Positions 33,337 through 41,187 of a stretch of DNA of 64,000 bases are shown in pieces. The position numbers were made by a program, and so were the translations under genes. Location of the stretch: NCBI GenBank assembly GCA_963719465.1, contig OY970386.1, positions 124,001 through 188,000 on the forward strand, in the 5' to 3' direction. Origin of the DNA: JALHUB01 sp963719465 (GTDB lineage: Bacteria; Chloroflexota; Dehalococcoidia; DSTF01; JALHUB01). Position 1 is the first letter of the stretch. Each line of letters begins with the position of its first letter. Below the pieces are notes generated by a model. It worked only from the letters and a program-made list of their open reading frames with translations. It did no database searches and was not told the DNA's origin.

Positions 33337-35972
33337 TAGCCACCGTCCCGAAGAGCAAGATAGTAGTACGTGCCGCCGCTGGCATTCACCACAGCGTTCG
33401 TTCCCACCTGGAAGCCGTCCGCCTGGAGCGCCTGGATCCGGTCCGAGTTTGCAGCCGTCGCTGCCCAGAAGAGCGTGGCGTCGCCGCTCAGGCTGGCCGG
33501 CCGCCAGACGCCGACCGAAGTGGCACTGCGTTTGACCCAGGCCACAAGCGGTTGGAATCCGACGCCGGTTATCGAGCGGTTGTCAGTGCCGTTGCCCGTG
33601 TAGCTCGTGGCGTTCACGTCCGTGCTTGCCGCCCAGGCGATGTAGTGGTAGGTAATGCCGGCCGCGTTCACTACTGCGGCGCTGCCAACCTGGAAGCCGT
33701 CGGCCTGGAGCGCCTGGATCCGGTTGGCTGCTGAGGCCGAGCCTGTCATCGTGAAAGAAGCGTCGCCAGAGAGAGGTCCGGGCCGGAACACCGAGTCGTT
33801 CCCGTCACCCAGCGTGACAACCCAGACGGGCTGGAAGCCGACGCCGGTTATTGACCGGTTGTCGGCGCCGTTCCCGACGTAGCTGCCGACGTTCATGTCG
33901 CTGCCGGCCCTCATCGCCACCCAGTAGTAGGCGTAACCTATCGCGTTGACCGTCGCATCCGTTCCGACGGTGAAGCCATTGGAGTCTATCGATTCGATGA
34001 GGCCAGACGTGAGATTCCCGGTGTCGCCTATTAGTTTCGCCTTGTCGCCGCTCATCGTGCTGGTGCGGATCACGGCCGCCTGAGCGGTGCTGCTCTTGAT
34101 AATGATGACATCGGGCTGGAAGCCGATGCCCGTGATCTGTCGGCCGTTTACTCCGTTGCCGGCGTAGCTACCGGTGGCCAGGCGCATTCGTGTCGGCGTC
34201 GGGGTTGGAGTGAAGGTCAGCGTGGGCGTATTGGTAGGCGTTGGAGTGAGGGTCTGGGTGGGCGTATAGGTAGGCGTCGGCGTGTTGGTGCTCGTCGACG
34301 TCGGCGTAATTGTGGGCGTCGGCGTCGGTGTGTAGGTATTTGTTGGCGTGGCAGTGTTGGTCGGAGTTGGCGTTGGGGCAGCGACCTTGAATGCCGCCAA
34401 TAGGACGCTCCAGGCCGCCGACGCGCCTGTCGTCGCTGACGACGAATAGCTGCCTATTGTCGACACATTGCGGTCAGCGCCGCTGAAAGAGCGCTGGTTC
34501 GTGCCGGGGTTTTGGAAGTCAAACTCCTCCGTAAAGGAGCTGCCCCACGTGAATGTCGTGCCCGTGTTGATAGCCGCCCCTGACGACAGGAGGTCGCAGG
34601 CTTGCGTCGTCGTAACGCTGCCGGACGTAAGCGAACTCCCTGTGCCGGTAGCGGCAGTCGCCACCGCATCAAGCGGTGAAGTCGACGACAGGCCGCTGTA
34701 TTCATAGAGCTGCAACCCCATGCCATAAGAAGTGCTCGAACCGCCGCTGGTCGTCACCGTGACCGACGATTCTGAACCCGTGGCGACCTTGTAGAAGACC
34801 GCGCCTCCCGGCGAGCTGTTCTGCAATTCAGTTGCCACCTGCCAGCCGCTCGGCGTGCTGATATTGTTGCTCCCGCTCTCGCCGAATATCGCTACCAGCA
34901 GGTTGCCCGCGGTGGGCGCCGTCGAGTAGGTGGCCGTGATGCTGCTGTAGCCGTTTGTGCCGTCGCCTACGACGGCACTGTTCTTTTGAACCAGCGTCAC
35001 AACGGAACAGGCCGGCGTTGGCGAGGGCGTGATAGTGGGCGTCGCCGTCGCGGTAAACGTAGGCGTCAGCGTGGGCGTGTTAGTGTTCGTCGGAGTTTGG
35101 GTAGGAGTGCTGGTCGGCGTTCGAGTCGGCGTATTGGTTGGAGTTGCTGTCGGCGTGTTGGTTGGCGTCGGTGTGGGCGTATTCGTTGGCGTCTGAGTCG
35201 GAGTGCTGGTCGGCGTCGGGCTGGGCGTGCTGGTCGGCGTCGCGGTCGGCGTGTTCGTCGGCGTCCGGGTCGGAGTGTTCGTGGGTGTTGGAGTGGGCGT
35301 ATTCGTTGCCGTCGCCGTGGACGTGCTCGTAGGGCTCGCCGTGTTCGTCGCTGTAGAGGTCGGCGTGTTCGTGGGCGTCGCCGTCGGCGTGTTGGTTGGC
35401 GTTGGAGTGGGCGTGAAGGTGGCAGTCGCCGTCGGCGTGTTCGTCGGCGTGTACGTGGGCGGCAGCGTTGGGAGCGGCGTCATCACGACGGCGGGCGGGC
35501 GCATCAGCACCATCTCCGACCGGGTAGCGCTCTCCTGCCCCTGGGCGCTCGTGATCTGCACCGTCAGCAGATCGCCGTTGCGCGAGGCGCTGAAGCCGTT
35601 CGTCGGCAGGTCTCGTGCTACCGTCTGCGCAGACGGCGTCCCGTTCACCGTCAGCGTGCGCACCAGGTCGCTCCCCGCTTGCTGATAGAGGCTTTGATAG
35701 GAATCGCCGGTCGTCGGGTCGGTCCAGTTCAGCGTCAGGCGGTTCGGCTCGACGGTCGCCTGCGAGGAGATCCCCATTTGCGCGTCGTGGTTCAGCCAGA
35801 CTAGCGCGTCGCGTTCATCGTGCACGACGGCCAGCTCGTCGTGGCCGCGGCTGGTCGACCGCAAGAACTGCGACGCGGCGGCGCCCAGAAGCCCCACGAT
35901 CATGCCTCCGATCGCCACGGCGATGACCAGCTCCAGAAGAGTCATCCCTGACTCGCCGCTGTTCCATCTCAT
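33336..35972 (-). CDS. Giant PilW/GspJ-like minor pseudopilin with Thr-Pro repeats and tandem C-terminal domains
   Basis: The 878-residue protein begins as a normal pseudopilin: SGESGMTLLELVIAVAIGG with Gly at -1 and Glu5, a helix to about residue 37 and a short GspJ-like domain to about 160. A Thr/Pro-repeat stalk follows (residues 166-320, units like TPTNTPT and TPTSTPS), then a beta-rich domain (321-531, TAPTAGNLLVAIFGESG). A second Thr/Pro stalk (533-595) leads to three tandem repeats of about 93 residues (starting at 601, 696 and 789), each with SYxGNGxDNRxITGxGFQP and IQALQADGFQVG. Ordinary PilW or GspJ proteins are 200-350 residues. The layout suggests a pilus-tip adhesin on glycosylatable stalks, which is inference. 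It overlaps the PilV-like gene by four bases. Confidence 0.88.
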   Translation of the reverse strand: MRWNSGESGMTLLELVIAVAIGGMIVGLLGAAASQFLRSTSRGHDELAVVHDERDALVWLNHDAQMGISSQATVEPNRLTLNWTDPTTGDSYQSLYQQAGSDLVRTLTVNGTPSAQTVARDLPTNGFSASRNGDLLTVQITSAQGQESATRSEMVLMRPPAVVMTPLPTLPPTYTPTNTPTATATFTPTPTPTNTPTATPTNTPTSTATNTASPTSTSTATATNTPTPTPTNTPTRTPTNTPTATPTSTPSPTPTSTPTQTPTNTPTPTPTNTPTATPTNTPTRTPTSTPTQTPTNTNTPTLTPTFTATATPTITPSPTPACSVVTLVQKNSAVVGDGTNGYSSITATYSTAPTAGNLLVAIFGESGSNNISTPSGWQVATELQNSSPGGAVFYKVATGSESSVTVTTSGGSSTSYGMGLQLYEYSGLSSTSPLDAVATAATGTGSSLTSGSVTTTQACDLLSSGAAINTGTTFTWGSSFTEEFDFQNPGTNQRSFSGADRNVSTIGSYSSSATTGASAAWSVLLAAFKVAAPTPTPTNTATPTNTYTPTPTPTITPTSTSTNTPTPTYTPTQTLTPTPTNTPTLTFTPTPTPTRMRLATGSYAGNGVNGRQITGIGFQPDVIIIKSSTAQAAVIRTSTMSGDKAKLIGDTGNLTSGLIESIDSNGFTVGTDATVNAIGYAYYWVAMRAGSDMNVGSYVGNGADNRSITGVGFQPVWVVTLGDGNDSVFRPGPLSGDASFTMTGSASAANRIQALQADGFQVGSAAVVNAAGITYHYIAWAASTDVNATSYTGNGTDNRSITGVGFQPLVAWVKRSATSVGVWRPASLSGDATLFWAATAANSDRIQALQADGFQVGTNAVVNASGGTYYYLALRDGG
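33339..34172 (-). repeat. Three tandem ~93-residue domain repeats in the pseudopilin
   Basis: Repeats begin at 34172, 33887 and 33608 on the minus strand. Shared marks are GNG, NRSITGVGFQP, a W or I-V-V strand, SGD and DGFQVG, then VVNA with a YY or YH pair. Repeats 2 and 3 are closer to each other than to repeat 1. Confidence 0.8.
34188..34376 (-). repeat. Second Thr-Pro low-complexity stretch
   Basis: Codes for about 63 residues of TPTPTNT / TPTSTST type units, joining the middle domain to the C-terminal repeats. Confidence 0.85.
35013..35477 (-). repeat. First Thr-Pro low-complexity stretch
   Basis: Codes for about 155 residues of TPTNTPT, TPTATPT and TPTSTPT type units. The DNA repeats a GGCGT(C/G)-like 6- to 12-base word on the plus strand, so slippage could change its length. 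Confidence 0.9.
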
Positions 35973-36352
35973 CGGTCTACCTTGTAGTCCTCCACCGCGA
36001 ACAGCGTCCTTCCATCGCGGGTGATGGTGACCGTCACCTTCTCGATTGCGCTATCCGCCCCCGAAATTGCGGCTGCGGCGGCGCTAATTGCGTACCCGCC
36101 CGCAGTAGGAGTAACTGTGGCGTACGTCGCCGGAGGAGCGGCGTAGGGCTGGCTCTTGACGTACTCCAGCTCTGAGCGCGCCATGTTCTCCGCCGTCACC
36201 CGCTCCTGCGAGCGCGTCGATGCCAGGCTGCCGGTGGAGATAGCAGACAGGAGCGCAGTCAGGGCGAGCCCCAGTATCGCGACGGCTATCAGCGTCTCCA
36301 CTAGTCCGACGCCTTTCTCGCTCCAGTCGTTCGGCATCTCGCGCGCTTCCAA
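35969..36352 (-). CDS. PilV-like minor pseudopilin
   Basis: The 127-residue protein has the prepilin motif EKGVGLVETLIAVAILGLAL with Gly at -1 and Glu5, then RSQERVTAENMARSELEYVK, the typical PilV/GspI segment. A small beta domain follows. It joins the minor pseudopilin tip complex that primes the pilus. It lies 10 bases after pilC and overlaps the giant pseudopilin by four bases. Confidence 0.9.
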   Translation of the reverse strand: MEAREMPNDWSEKGVGLVETLIAVAILGLALTALLSAISTGSLASTRSQERVTAENMARSELEYVKSQPYAAPPATYATVTPTAGGYAISAAAAAISGADSAIEKVTVTITRDGRTLFAVEDYKVDR

Positions 36353-36361
36353 CTCTCATCC

Positions 36362-37564
36362 TTACTGAATGTGCCCCATGATGCTGTACATAGGCATGAT
36401 GATTGAGATGGCTATGAAAGCGACCACCACCCCGATCACGAGCGTCATCGCCGGCTGGATCATGGACGTGAGTGCGCCGACCCGCTCGTCAACCTCAGCA
36501 GCGTAGAACTCCGCCAGCGTATCGAGGTTCGTGTCCAGCGCGCCCGTCTCCTCGCCGACGGAGATGACCTGCGAGAGCATCGAGGGGAAGAGCCCGGAGC
36601 TGGCGAACGGCTTCGCGAGCCCCTCGCCGTGCATCAGCTCCTCCCGCACGTCGAGAAGGGCGTCCCGCACGACCTGGTTCTGGGTCGTGTCGAGAACGAG
36701 CTCCATGATGTCGGAAAGCGGCAGACCGGCGCGGAGCAACATCGCCATCGTCCGACTGAAGCGTGAGACGTTGCTCTGAATGTTGATCGAACCGATGAGC
36801 GGCAGCTTCACTAGCAGGAAATCGAGCTGGCGGCGACCGACCGGCCGCCTGACGTGCCAGCTGACCAGCGCCACGATCGCCACGAGCGCGACGAGCATGT
36901 GAATCTTGTACGCTATGGCGAACTTGCTGGTCGTCATCATGATCCGCGTCGGCAAAGGCAGTTGCGCATTGAACTCACCGAACAGGTTGATGAGCGGCGG
37001 CAGCGCCGTCGTCACCAGAATGCCGACGACAACCGCGGCCAGGATCATGATGAATATCGGGTAGGCCATGGCGCCGCGCACCCGCTTCACGATCGCCTGC
37101 TCTTTCTCGATGTGCGAGGCTACGCGTCGGAGTACGTTCTCCAGGCTGCCGGTCCGCTCTCCCACCTCCATCAGACGGCTGTAGATCGGCGGGAAGATGT
37201 CCTGCTTCGCAATCGCGGCCGAGAACGGGGAGCCATCCTTCAGATCGCGGGTGATATCTCCCAGCACGCGCGCGAAGGGGCCGCGACTCTGATTCTGCAG
37301 CAGCTCTATCGCCTGAAGCAGAGCGATTCCCGATTCAACCAGCGTCGCCAGATGGCGACTGAAGTTGATGATCTCCCGCGGCTTGACGCCGAAGAGCGAC
37401 GGAATCATCTGGTCCAGCGTCGGGCGCGCTTTGACCGGCCGCAACTGGACGATCTTGTAATGCCAGTCCCAGAGCGTGCGCTCGGCAACGTCCTCGCTCA
37501 CCGCGTCCACGGAACCGACTATTCGTTCGCCGGAGGGCGCGAACGCCACGTATTTGTACAGCAA
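36362..37564 (-). CDS. pilC: Pilus inner-membrane platform protein PilC/GspF
   Basis: The 400-residue protein begins MLYKYVAFAPSGERIVGSVD, as usual for PilC. It has two T2SF domains, the first near INFSRHLATLVESGIALLQA and the second near FSRTMAMLLRAGLPLSDIME, with VGERTGSLENVLRRVA and VGEETGALDTNLDTLAEFY, and three membrane helices. PilC couples the PilB and PilT motors to the fibre. The start codon is TTG after GTGAGGAC. It is the first gene of the minus-strand pilus operon. Confidence 0.94.
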   Translation of the reverse strand: MLYKYVAFAPSGERIVGSVDAVSEDVAERTLWDWHYKIVQLRPVKARPTLDQMIPSLFGVKPREIINFSRHLATLVESGIALLQAIELLQNQSRGPFARVLGDITRDLKDGSPFSAAIAKQDIFPPIYSRLMEVGERTGSLENVLRRVASHIEKEQAIVKRVRGAMAYPIFIMILAAVVVGILVTTALPPLINLFGEFNAQLPLPTRIMMTTSKFAIAYKIHMLVALVAIVALVSWHVRRPVGRRQLDFLLVKLPLIGSINIQSNVSRFSRTMAMLLRAGLPLSDIMELVLDTTQNQVVRDALLDVREELMHGEGLAKPFASSGLFPSMLSQVISVGEETGALDTNLDTLAEFYAAEVDERVGALTSMIQPAMTLVIGVVVAFIAISIIMPMYSIMGHIQ

Positions 37565-37856
37565 TTCGTCCTCACCTCACAGAATCGCTTCCAATACGTC
37601 TACGGGGCGTGCCGATCCCTTGGCGCTCTAGCCTCCTGCTTTGCGCCGCCTGATCGTCATGTCCCTCTTCGGAGCCCCCCTTTGGATCCAGCTCCATTCA
37701 GACTCATCGAATTATTCGGCCGAAAGGATGGTATTGCGTATCGCCCGGAGGGATGATTTTTCGCCGGCCGGGCTCAGCCCGAGGAACGATTCAACGAGTC
37801 GAGTCCGGTTGACGAGGCGCCGGTCGACTGCTATTCTGAGCATAGGGAGTCTAGGT
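37565..37856. other. Divergent control region between pilC and padR
   Basis: A gene-free stretch of 292 bases. It must hold the pilus operon promoter on the minus strand, but I cannot pick one with confidence; the padR promoter is clear. The minus-strand leader has a GGCGCAAAGC word and several GC-rich stems. Confidence 0.4.
37809..37837 (+). promoter_or_regulatory. Promoter of the padR-HAAS pair
   Basis: TTGACG, 17 bases and TATTCT, ending about 20 bases before the padR ATG, with AGGGAG as ribosome site between. Confidence 0.65.
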
Positions 37857-38201
37857 ATGAGAGAAGGTCGCTCCGAGTACATGCTTCGCGGCAGCGCCGA
37901 CGGTCTCCTCCTCTTCCTCATCGAGGAGAAGGGGCAATCGTACGGGTACGAGATCATACGTGAAATCGAAAGACGCAGCCGTGGCTATCTCAGGTTCAAG
38001 GAAGGCACGATCTATCCCGCCCTTCATAAGCTGGAGAACCAGGGGCTCATCTACGGCGAGTGGTCCGAGCTGCCCAACGGTCAGCAGCGCCGCTGCTACC
38101 GCATCACGGACAAGGGCAGGAAAGAGCTAGCGGAACGAATGGAGGCCTGGGAAGGCTTCCAGAACGCGCTGAACCTCATCTATAAGCCGTCTAGCGCCTA
38201 G
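37857..38201 (+). CDS. PadR-family transcriptional regulator
   Basis: From the ATG at 37857 the protein is 114 residues: YMLRGSADGLLLFLIEEKGQ, then YGYEIIREIERRSRGYLRFK, EGTIYPALHKLENQGLIYGE (winged-helix recognition part) and RRCYRITDKGRKELAER. PadR regulators of this short type control membrane proteins encoded beside them. The longer frame upstream has no ribosome site and would overlie the promoter, so I reject it. The HAAS membrane protein follows 22 bases later. Confidence 0.92.
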   Translation: MREGRSEYMLRGSADGLLLFLIEEKGQSYGYEIIREIERRSRGYLRFKEGTIYPALHKLENQGLIYGEWSELPNGQQRRCYRITDKGRKELAERMEAWEGFQNALNLIYKPSSA

Positions 38202-38223
38202 CGCAGGTCGGGGGCAAGAAGGG

Positions 38224-39195
38224 ATGCTGCCAGAGGTCGGGTGTTATCTGCGCGAAGTCCACGGTCTTCTTCACCTGGAGCCCCGGACGAAGCGCCTCGT
38301 ACTCGCGGAGCTTCGCACGTACTTTCAGGAGAAGATACAGGAGCTCCAGGCCGAAGGGTTCTCCGAGCAGGAGGCTGCCCGCCTCGCCATCCTTTGCTGC
38401 GGAAGGCCGCGAATCATCGCCCGCCGCATGTACGAAGCGCACAGCCACGGCACTCTGCCTGAAGCAGGCCTGGCGGCGCTGCCGCACCTCATCGTCGCCT
38501 TCCTGTTCGCCAGTCATCTCTGGCTGCAGCCGTTCTGGGGCATTTCGGCGGTCGTCGGCATTGCCGGCGTCACTCTCCTCGCCTGGTGGAACGGCCGCCC
38601 GAGCTGGCTCTATCCCTGGATCGGCTACTCCCTGGCGATACCCCTGATCTGCGGCTGGGTGAGCCGAAACGTTCTCGGCCAGTTCCTCTCATTCGTCTTC
38701 CTGGGCGGCGCGGCGCCGAACTTCGCCCTCGTCGCCTTGGTGCTGCTGTTCTGCGTTCTCTCGCTCTCCGTCATCGTCGTCACCACCGTCCGTGTCGCTG
38801 AGCGCGATTGGCTGCTGGCGTCGCTGATGCTCGTGCCCCTGCCGATCCTGGGCGGCTGGCTCGCGAGTCTCCGCGACATGCACGGCTTCTTCCAGGGCCC
38901 AGGGCTCGCGCTCCACGCGCTGGACAGCGAGATGAGCCTGGCGCTGGTCGCGCTGGCCATCACGTCAGCCGGCTTCGTCCTGGTGCGGCAGCGCGTTCTC
39001 AAGATTGGCGGCCTCACCGTCGTCGGAACGCTGGCGGCGGCGACCGTGGCGCACAACCTCTGGGGCGCGGAAGGCCTGTTTGGCCTTCTTTCCGCCTCGT
39101 TCCTCCTGCTGCTCTTCATCCTCAGCCCGGCCCTCGTACGCACATTCTTCTCCGACGAAGACGCCGTCGCCTTCGCCGAAACCCTCACTACTTGA
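38224..39195 (+). CDS. HAAS-domain membrane protein (PadR partner)
   Basis: The 323-residue protein has an N-terminal cytoplasmic helical domain of about 70 residues (LREVHGLLHLEPRTKRLVLA, then LRTYFQEKIQELQAEGFSEQ, EAARLAILCCGRP), which matches the HAAS/DUF1700-type domain that interacts with PadR regulators. Around eight hydrophobic helices follow. Function unknown; such pairs are thought to sense membrane or envelope state. Its position right behind padR supports one unit. Confidence 0.78.
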   Translation: MLPEVGCYLREVHGLLHLEPRTKRLVLAELRTYFQEKIQELQAEGFSEQEAARLAILCCGRPRIIARRMYEAHSHGTLPEAGLAALPHLIVAFLFASHLWLQPFWGISAVVGIAGVTLLAWWNGRPSWLYPWIGYSLAIPLICGWVSRNVLGQFLSFVFLGGAAPNFALVALVLLFCVLSLSVIVVTTVRVAERDWLLASLMLVPLPILGGWLASLRDMHGFFQGPGLALHALDSEMSLALVALAITSAGFVLVRQRVLKIGGLTVVGTLAAATVAHNLWGAEGLFGLLSASFLLLLFILSPALVRTFFSDEDAVAFAETLTT

Positions 39196-39264
39196 CAAGG
39201 CATTCCACACGCGGGATGATGGCCCTAGAGATACCTCGATGTCCGATGCCCCTGGAGTCCAAGC

Positions 39265-41187
39265 ATGCTTGAACGCATCGATGAGCCGGCGGCGCTCAGA
39301 TCCCTCTCGCAGCAAGAGCTGGACGAGCTTGCCCGCGAAGTGCGCGACCTCCTCGTCGCCACCGTCTCCGAGAACGGCGGCCACCTTGCCTCCAACCTGG
39401 GCGTCGTCGAGCTGACCATCGCGTTGCACCGCGTCTTCGAGACGCCCCGTGACAAGCTCATCTGGGACGTCTCGCACCAGTCCTACGTTCACAAGCTCCT
39501 GACAGGGCGTCGGGAGCGCTTCTCGACCCTGCGGCAGTACGGCGGTCTCTCCGGCTTCACCTCGCCCCAGGAGAGCCCGCACGACGCCTTCGGCACCGGC
39601 CACGCCAGCACGAGCATATCGGCGGCGCTGGGCATGGCTCTGGCGCGCGACCTGGCGGGCGAGCGGCACCACGTCGTCGCCATCATCGGCGACGGCGCCC
39701 TGACCGGCGGCATGGCGCTGGAGGCCCTCGACCACGCCAGCCACCTCCAAACCAAGGTCATCGTCGTCCTGAACGACAACGGCATGGCCATTTCGCCCAA
39801 CATCGGCGCCGTCTCCAAGTTCCTCAACCTGCTGAACCGGGCGCCCCGCTACGAGCACGTCAAGGCGGATACGAAGAACGTCCTCAGTCGCATCCCCGGC
39901 GGCGGTCCCATCCTGCGGCTCATCACCTGGTTCAAGGGCAGGCTGAAGGGAGTGTTGGTGCCGACCGCCTTCTGGGAGAAGCTGGGCCTGGACTACATCG
40001 GGCCGATAGATGGCCACAGCGTCCGCAACGTCGAAGCCGCCCTGATTCGCGCCCGCGACGCCAAGAAGAAGACGACGATAGTCCACGTCCTGACGGAGAA
40101 AGGGAAGGGTTATCCGCCGGCGGAGGAGGACTCCGCCCGCTTCCACGGCCTCTCGCCCAACGGTCACGGCGGCAACGGCGACGGCCACAAGCCTGCCCCC
40201 TCCTACAGCGACGTCTTCGGCCAGACGGTCCTGCAGCTCATGCGCCAGGACGAGCGCATCGTCGCCGTCACCGCCGCCATGTGCGAGGCGACGGGGCTTG
40301 CGCCGGCGGCGCGCGCCTTCCCTGAGCGAGTCTTCAACGTCGGCATCTGCGAGGAGCACGGCGTGACCATGGCGGCGGGGCTGGCCATGCGCGGTTTTCG
40401 TCCCATCGTCGCCATCTACTCGACCTTCCTGCAGCGGGCCTACGACCAGATAATCCACGACGTCTGCATTCAGAACCTGCCCGTCGTCTTCGCCATCGAC
40501 CGGGCGGGGATAGTGGGCGAAGACGGTCGCACCCACCAGGGCGCCTTCGACCTGTCGTATCTGCGGCTTCTGCCCAACATGACCGTGGCCGCCTGCAAGG
40601 ACGAGGACGAGCTAAGGCACTTGCTCTACACGGCGACCCGTCTCGGTGGGCCGATGGCGATTCGCTATCCGCGGGGTGAGGGCGTTGGCCTGCCCATCAC
40701 CGGGCCGCTTCAGCTCCTCCCCATCGGCGTGAGCGAGCTTTTGCGAAGTGGAAGCGATGTGACGATTGCGACGGTGGGGCCCGCGGCCTGGGAAGCGCTC
40801 CGGGCGGCCGAGGAGCTTTCGAAGAGCGGAATCGAGTGCGGCGTCGTCAACGCCCGCTTCGTGAAGCCACTGGACAAGGAGACGATCCTCACCCTGGCCT
40901 TCAGAAGCGGCAGGCTCGTGACTATCGAGGAGAACGCCCTGGCGGGAGGCTTCGGGAGCGCGGTGCTGGAGGCTATCGACCAGATGGGGCTCACCGGCCT
41001 GCGGGTGGAGCGCATCGGCCTGCCGGACCGCTTCGTCGAGCACGGGCCGCAGGCGCTCTTCCGCGCGATGTTCGACCTCGATGCGGAGGGGATCGTCCGC
41101 CGCGTGCGGTCCGCCTTCCCAGACCTGGCGCCGATGGCTTCACCACTGATAAGGAGCGCGGATGCAGCGATTGATGCAGCGTCCTAG
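39265..41187 (+). CDS. dxs: 1-deoxy-D-xylulose-5-phosphate synthase, copy 1
   Basis: The 640-residue thiamine-diphosphate enzyme has LASNLGVVELTIALHRVF, WDVSHQSYVHKLLTGR, GTGHASTSISAALGMA, the ThDP-binding GDGALTGGMALEALDHA and NDN, and the transketolase-like second half with FPERVFNVGICEEHGVTMAA and DRAGIVGEDGRTHQGAFD. It condenses pyruvate and glyceraldehyde-3-phosphate in the first step of the MEP isoprenoid pathway. It leads an operon with a prenyl synthase, fni and hopanoid genes and overlaps the next gene by 26 bases. A nearly identical inverted copy lies at 54518. Confidence 0.96.
   Translation: MLERIDEPAALRSLSQQELDELAREVRDLLVATVSENGGHLASNLGVVELTIALHRVFETPRDKLIWDVSHQSYVHKLLTGRRERFSTLRQYGGLSGFTSPQESPHDAFGTGHASTSISAALGMALARDLAGERHHVVAIIGDGALTGGMALEALDHASHLQTKVIVVLNDNGMAISPNIGAVSKFLNLLNRAPRYEHVKADTKNVLSRIPGGGPILRLITWFKGRLKGVLVPTAFWEKLGLDYIGPIDGHSVRNVEAALIRARDAKKKTTIVHVLTEKGKGYPPAEEDSARFHGLSPNGHGGNGDGHKPAPSYSDVFGQTVLQLMRQDERIVAVTAAMCEATGLAPAARAFPERVFNVGICEEHGVTMAAGLAMRGFRPIVAIYSTFLQRAYDQIIHDVCIQNLPVVFAIDRAGIVGEDGRTHQGAFDLSYLRLLPNMTVAACKDEDELRHLLYTATRLGGPMAIRYPRGEGVGLPITGPLQLLPIGVSELLRSGSDVTIATVGPAAWEALRAAEELSKSGIECGVVNARFVKPLDKETILTLAFRSGRLVTIEENALAGGFGSAVLEAIDQMGLTGLRVERIGLPDRFVEHGPQALFRAMFDLDAEGIVRRVRSAFPDLAPMASPLIRSADAAIDAAS
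39266..41138 (+). repeat. 1.87 kb inverted repeat, left arm (dxs copy 1)
   Basis: Matches the reverse complement of 54549-56422 almost base for base, from TGCTTGAACG to CCGATGGC. Only a handful of amino-acid changes are seen between the two products. Confidence 0.9.

Noticed and set aside
35013..35477. Regular repeats that look CRISPR-like at first sight
   Set aside because: The period is 6-12 bases, there are no unique spacers, the frame is coding throughout and no cas genes are near.
34986..35804. Long plus-strand frames rich in Arg or in repeated VGV/FVG units
   Set aside because: They are the antisense images of the Thr-Pro repeat DNA of the giant pseudopilin, have no ribosome sites and no family features.
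37612..37700. Possible c-di-GMP-I riboswitch before the pilus operon (minus strand, GGCGCAAAGC word)
   Set aside because: Only half the consensus is present. The GGCAAACC half and the GNRA hairpin at the right distance are missing, so I do not call it.
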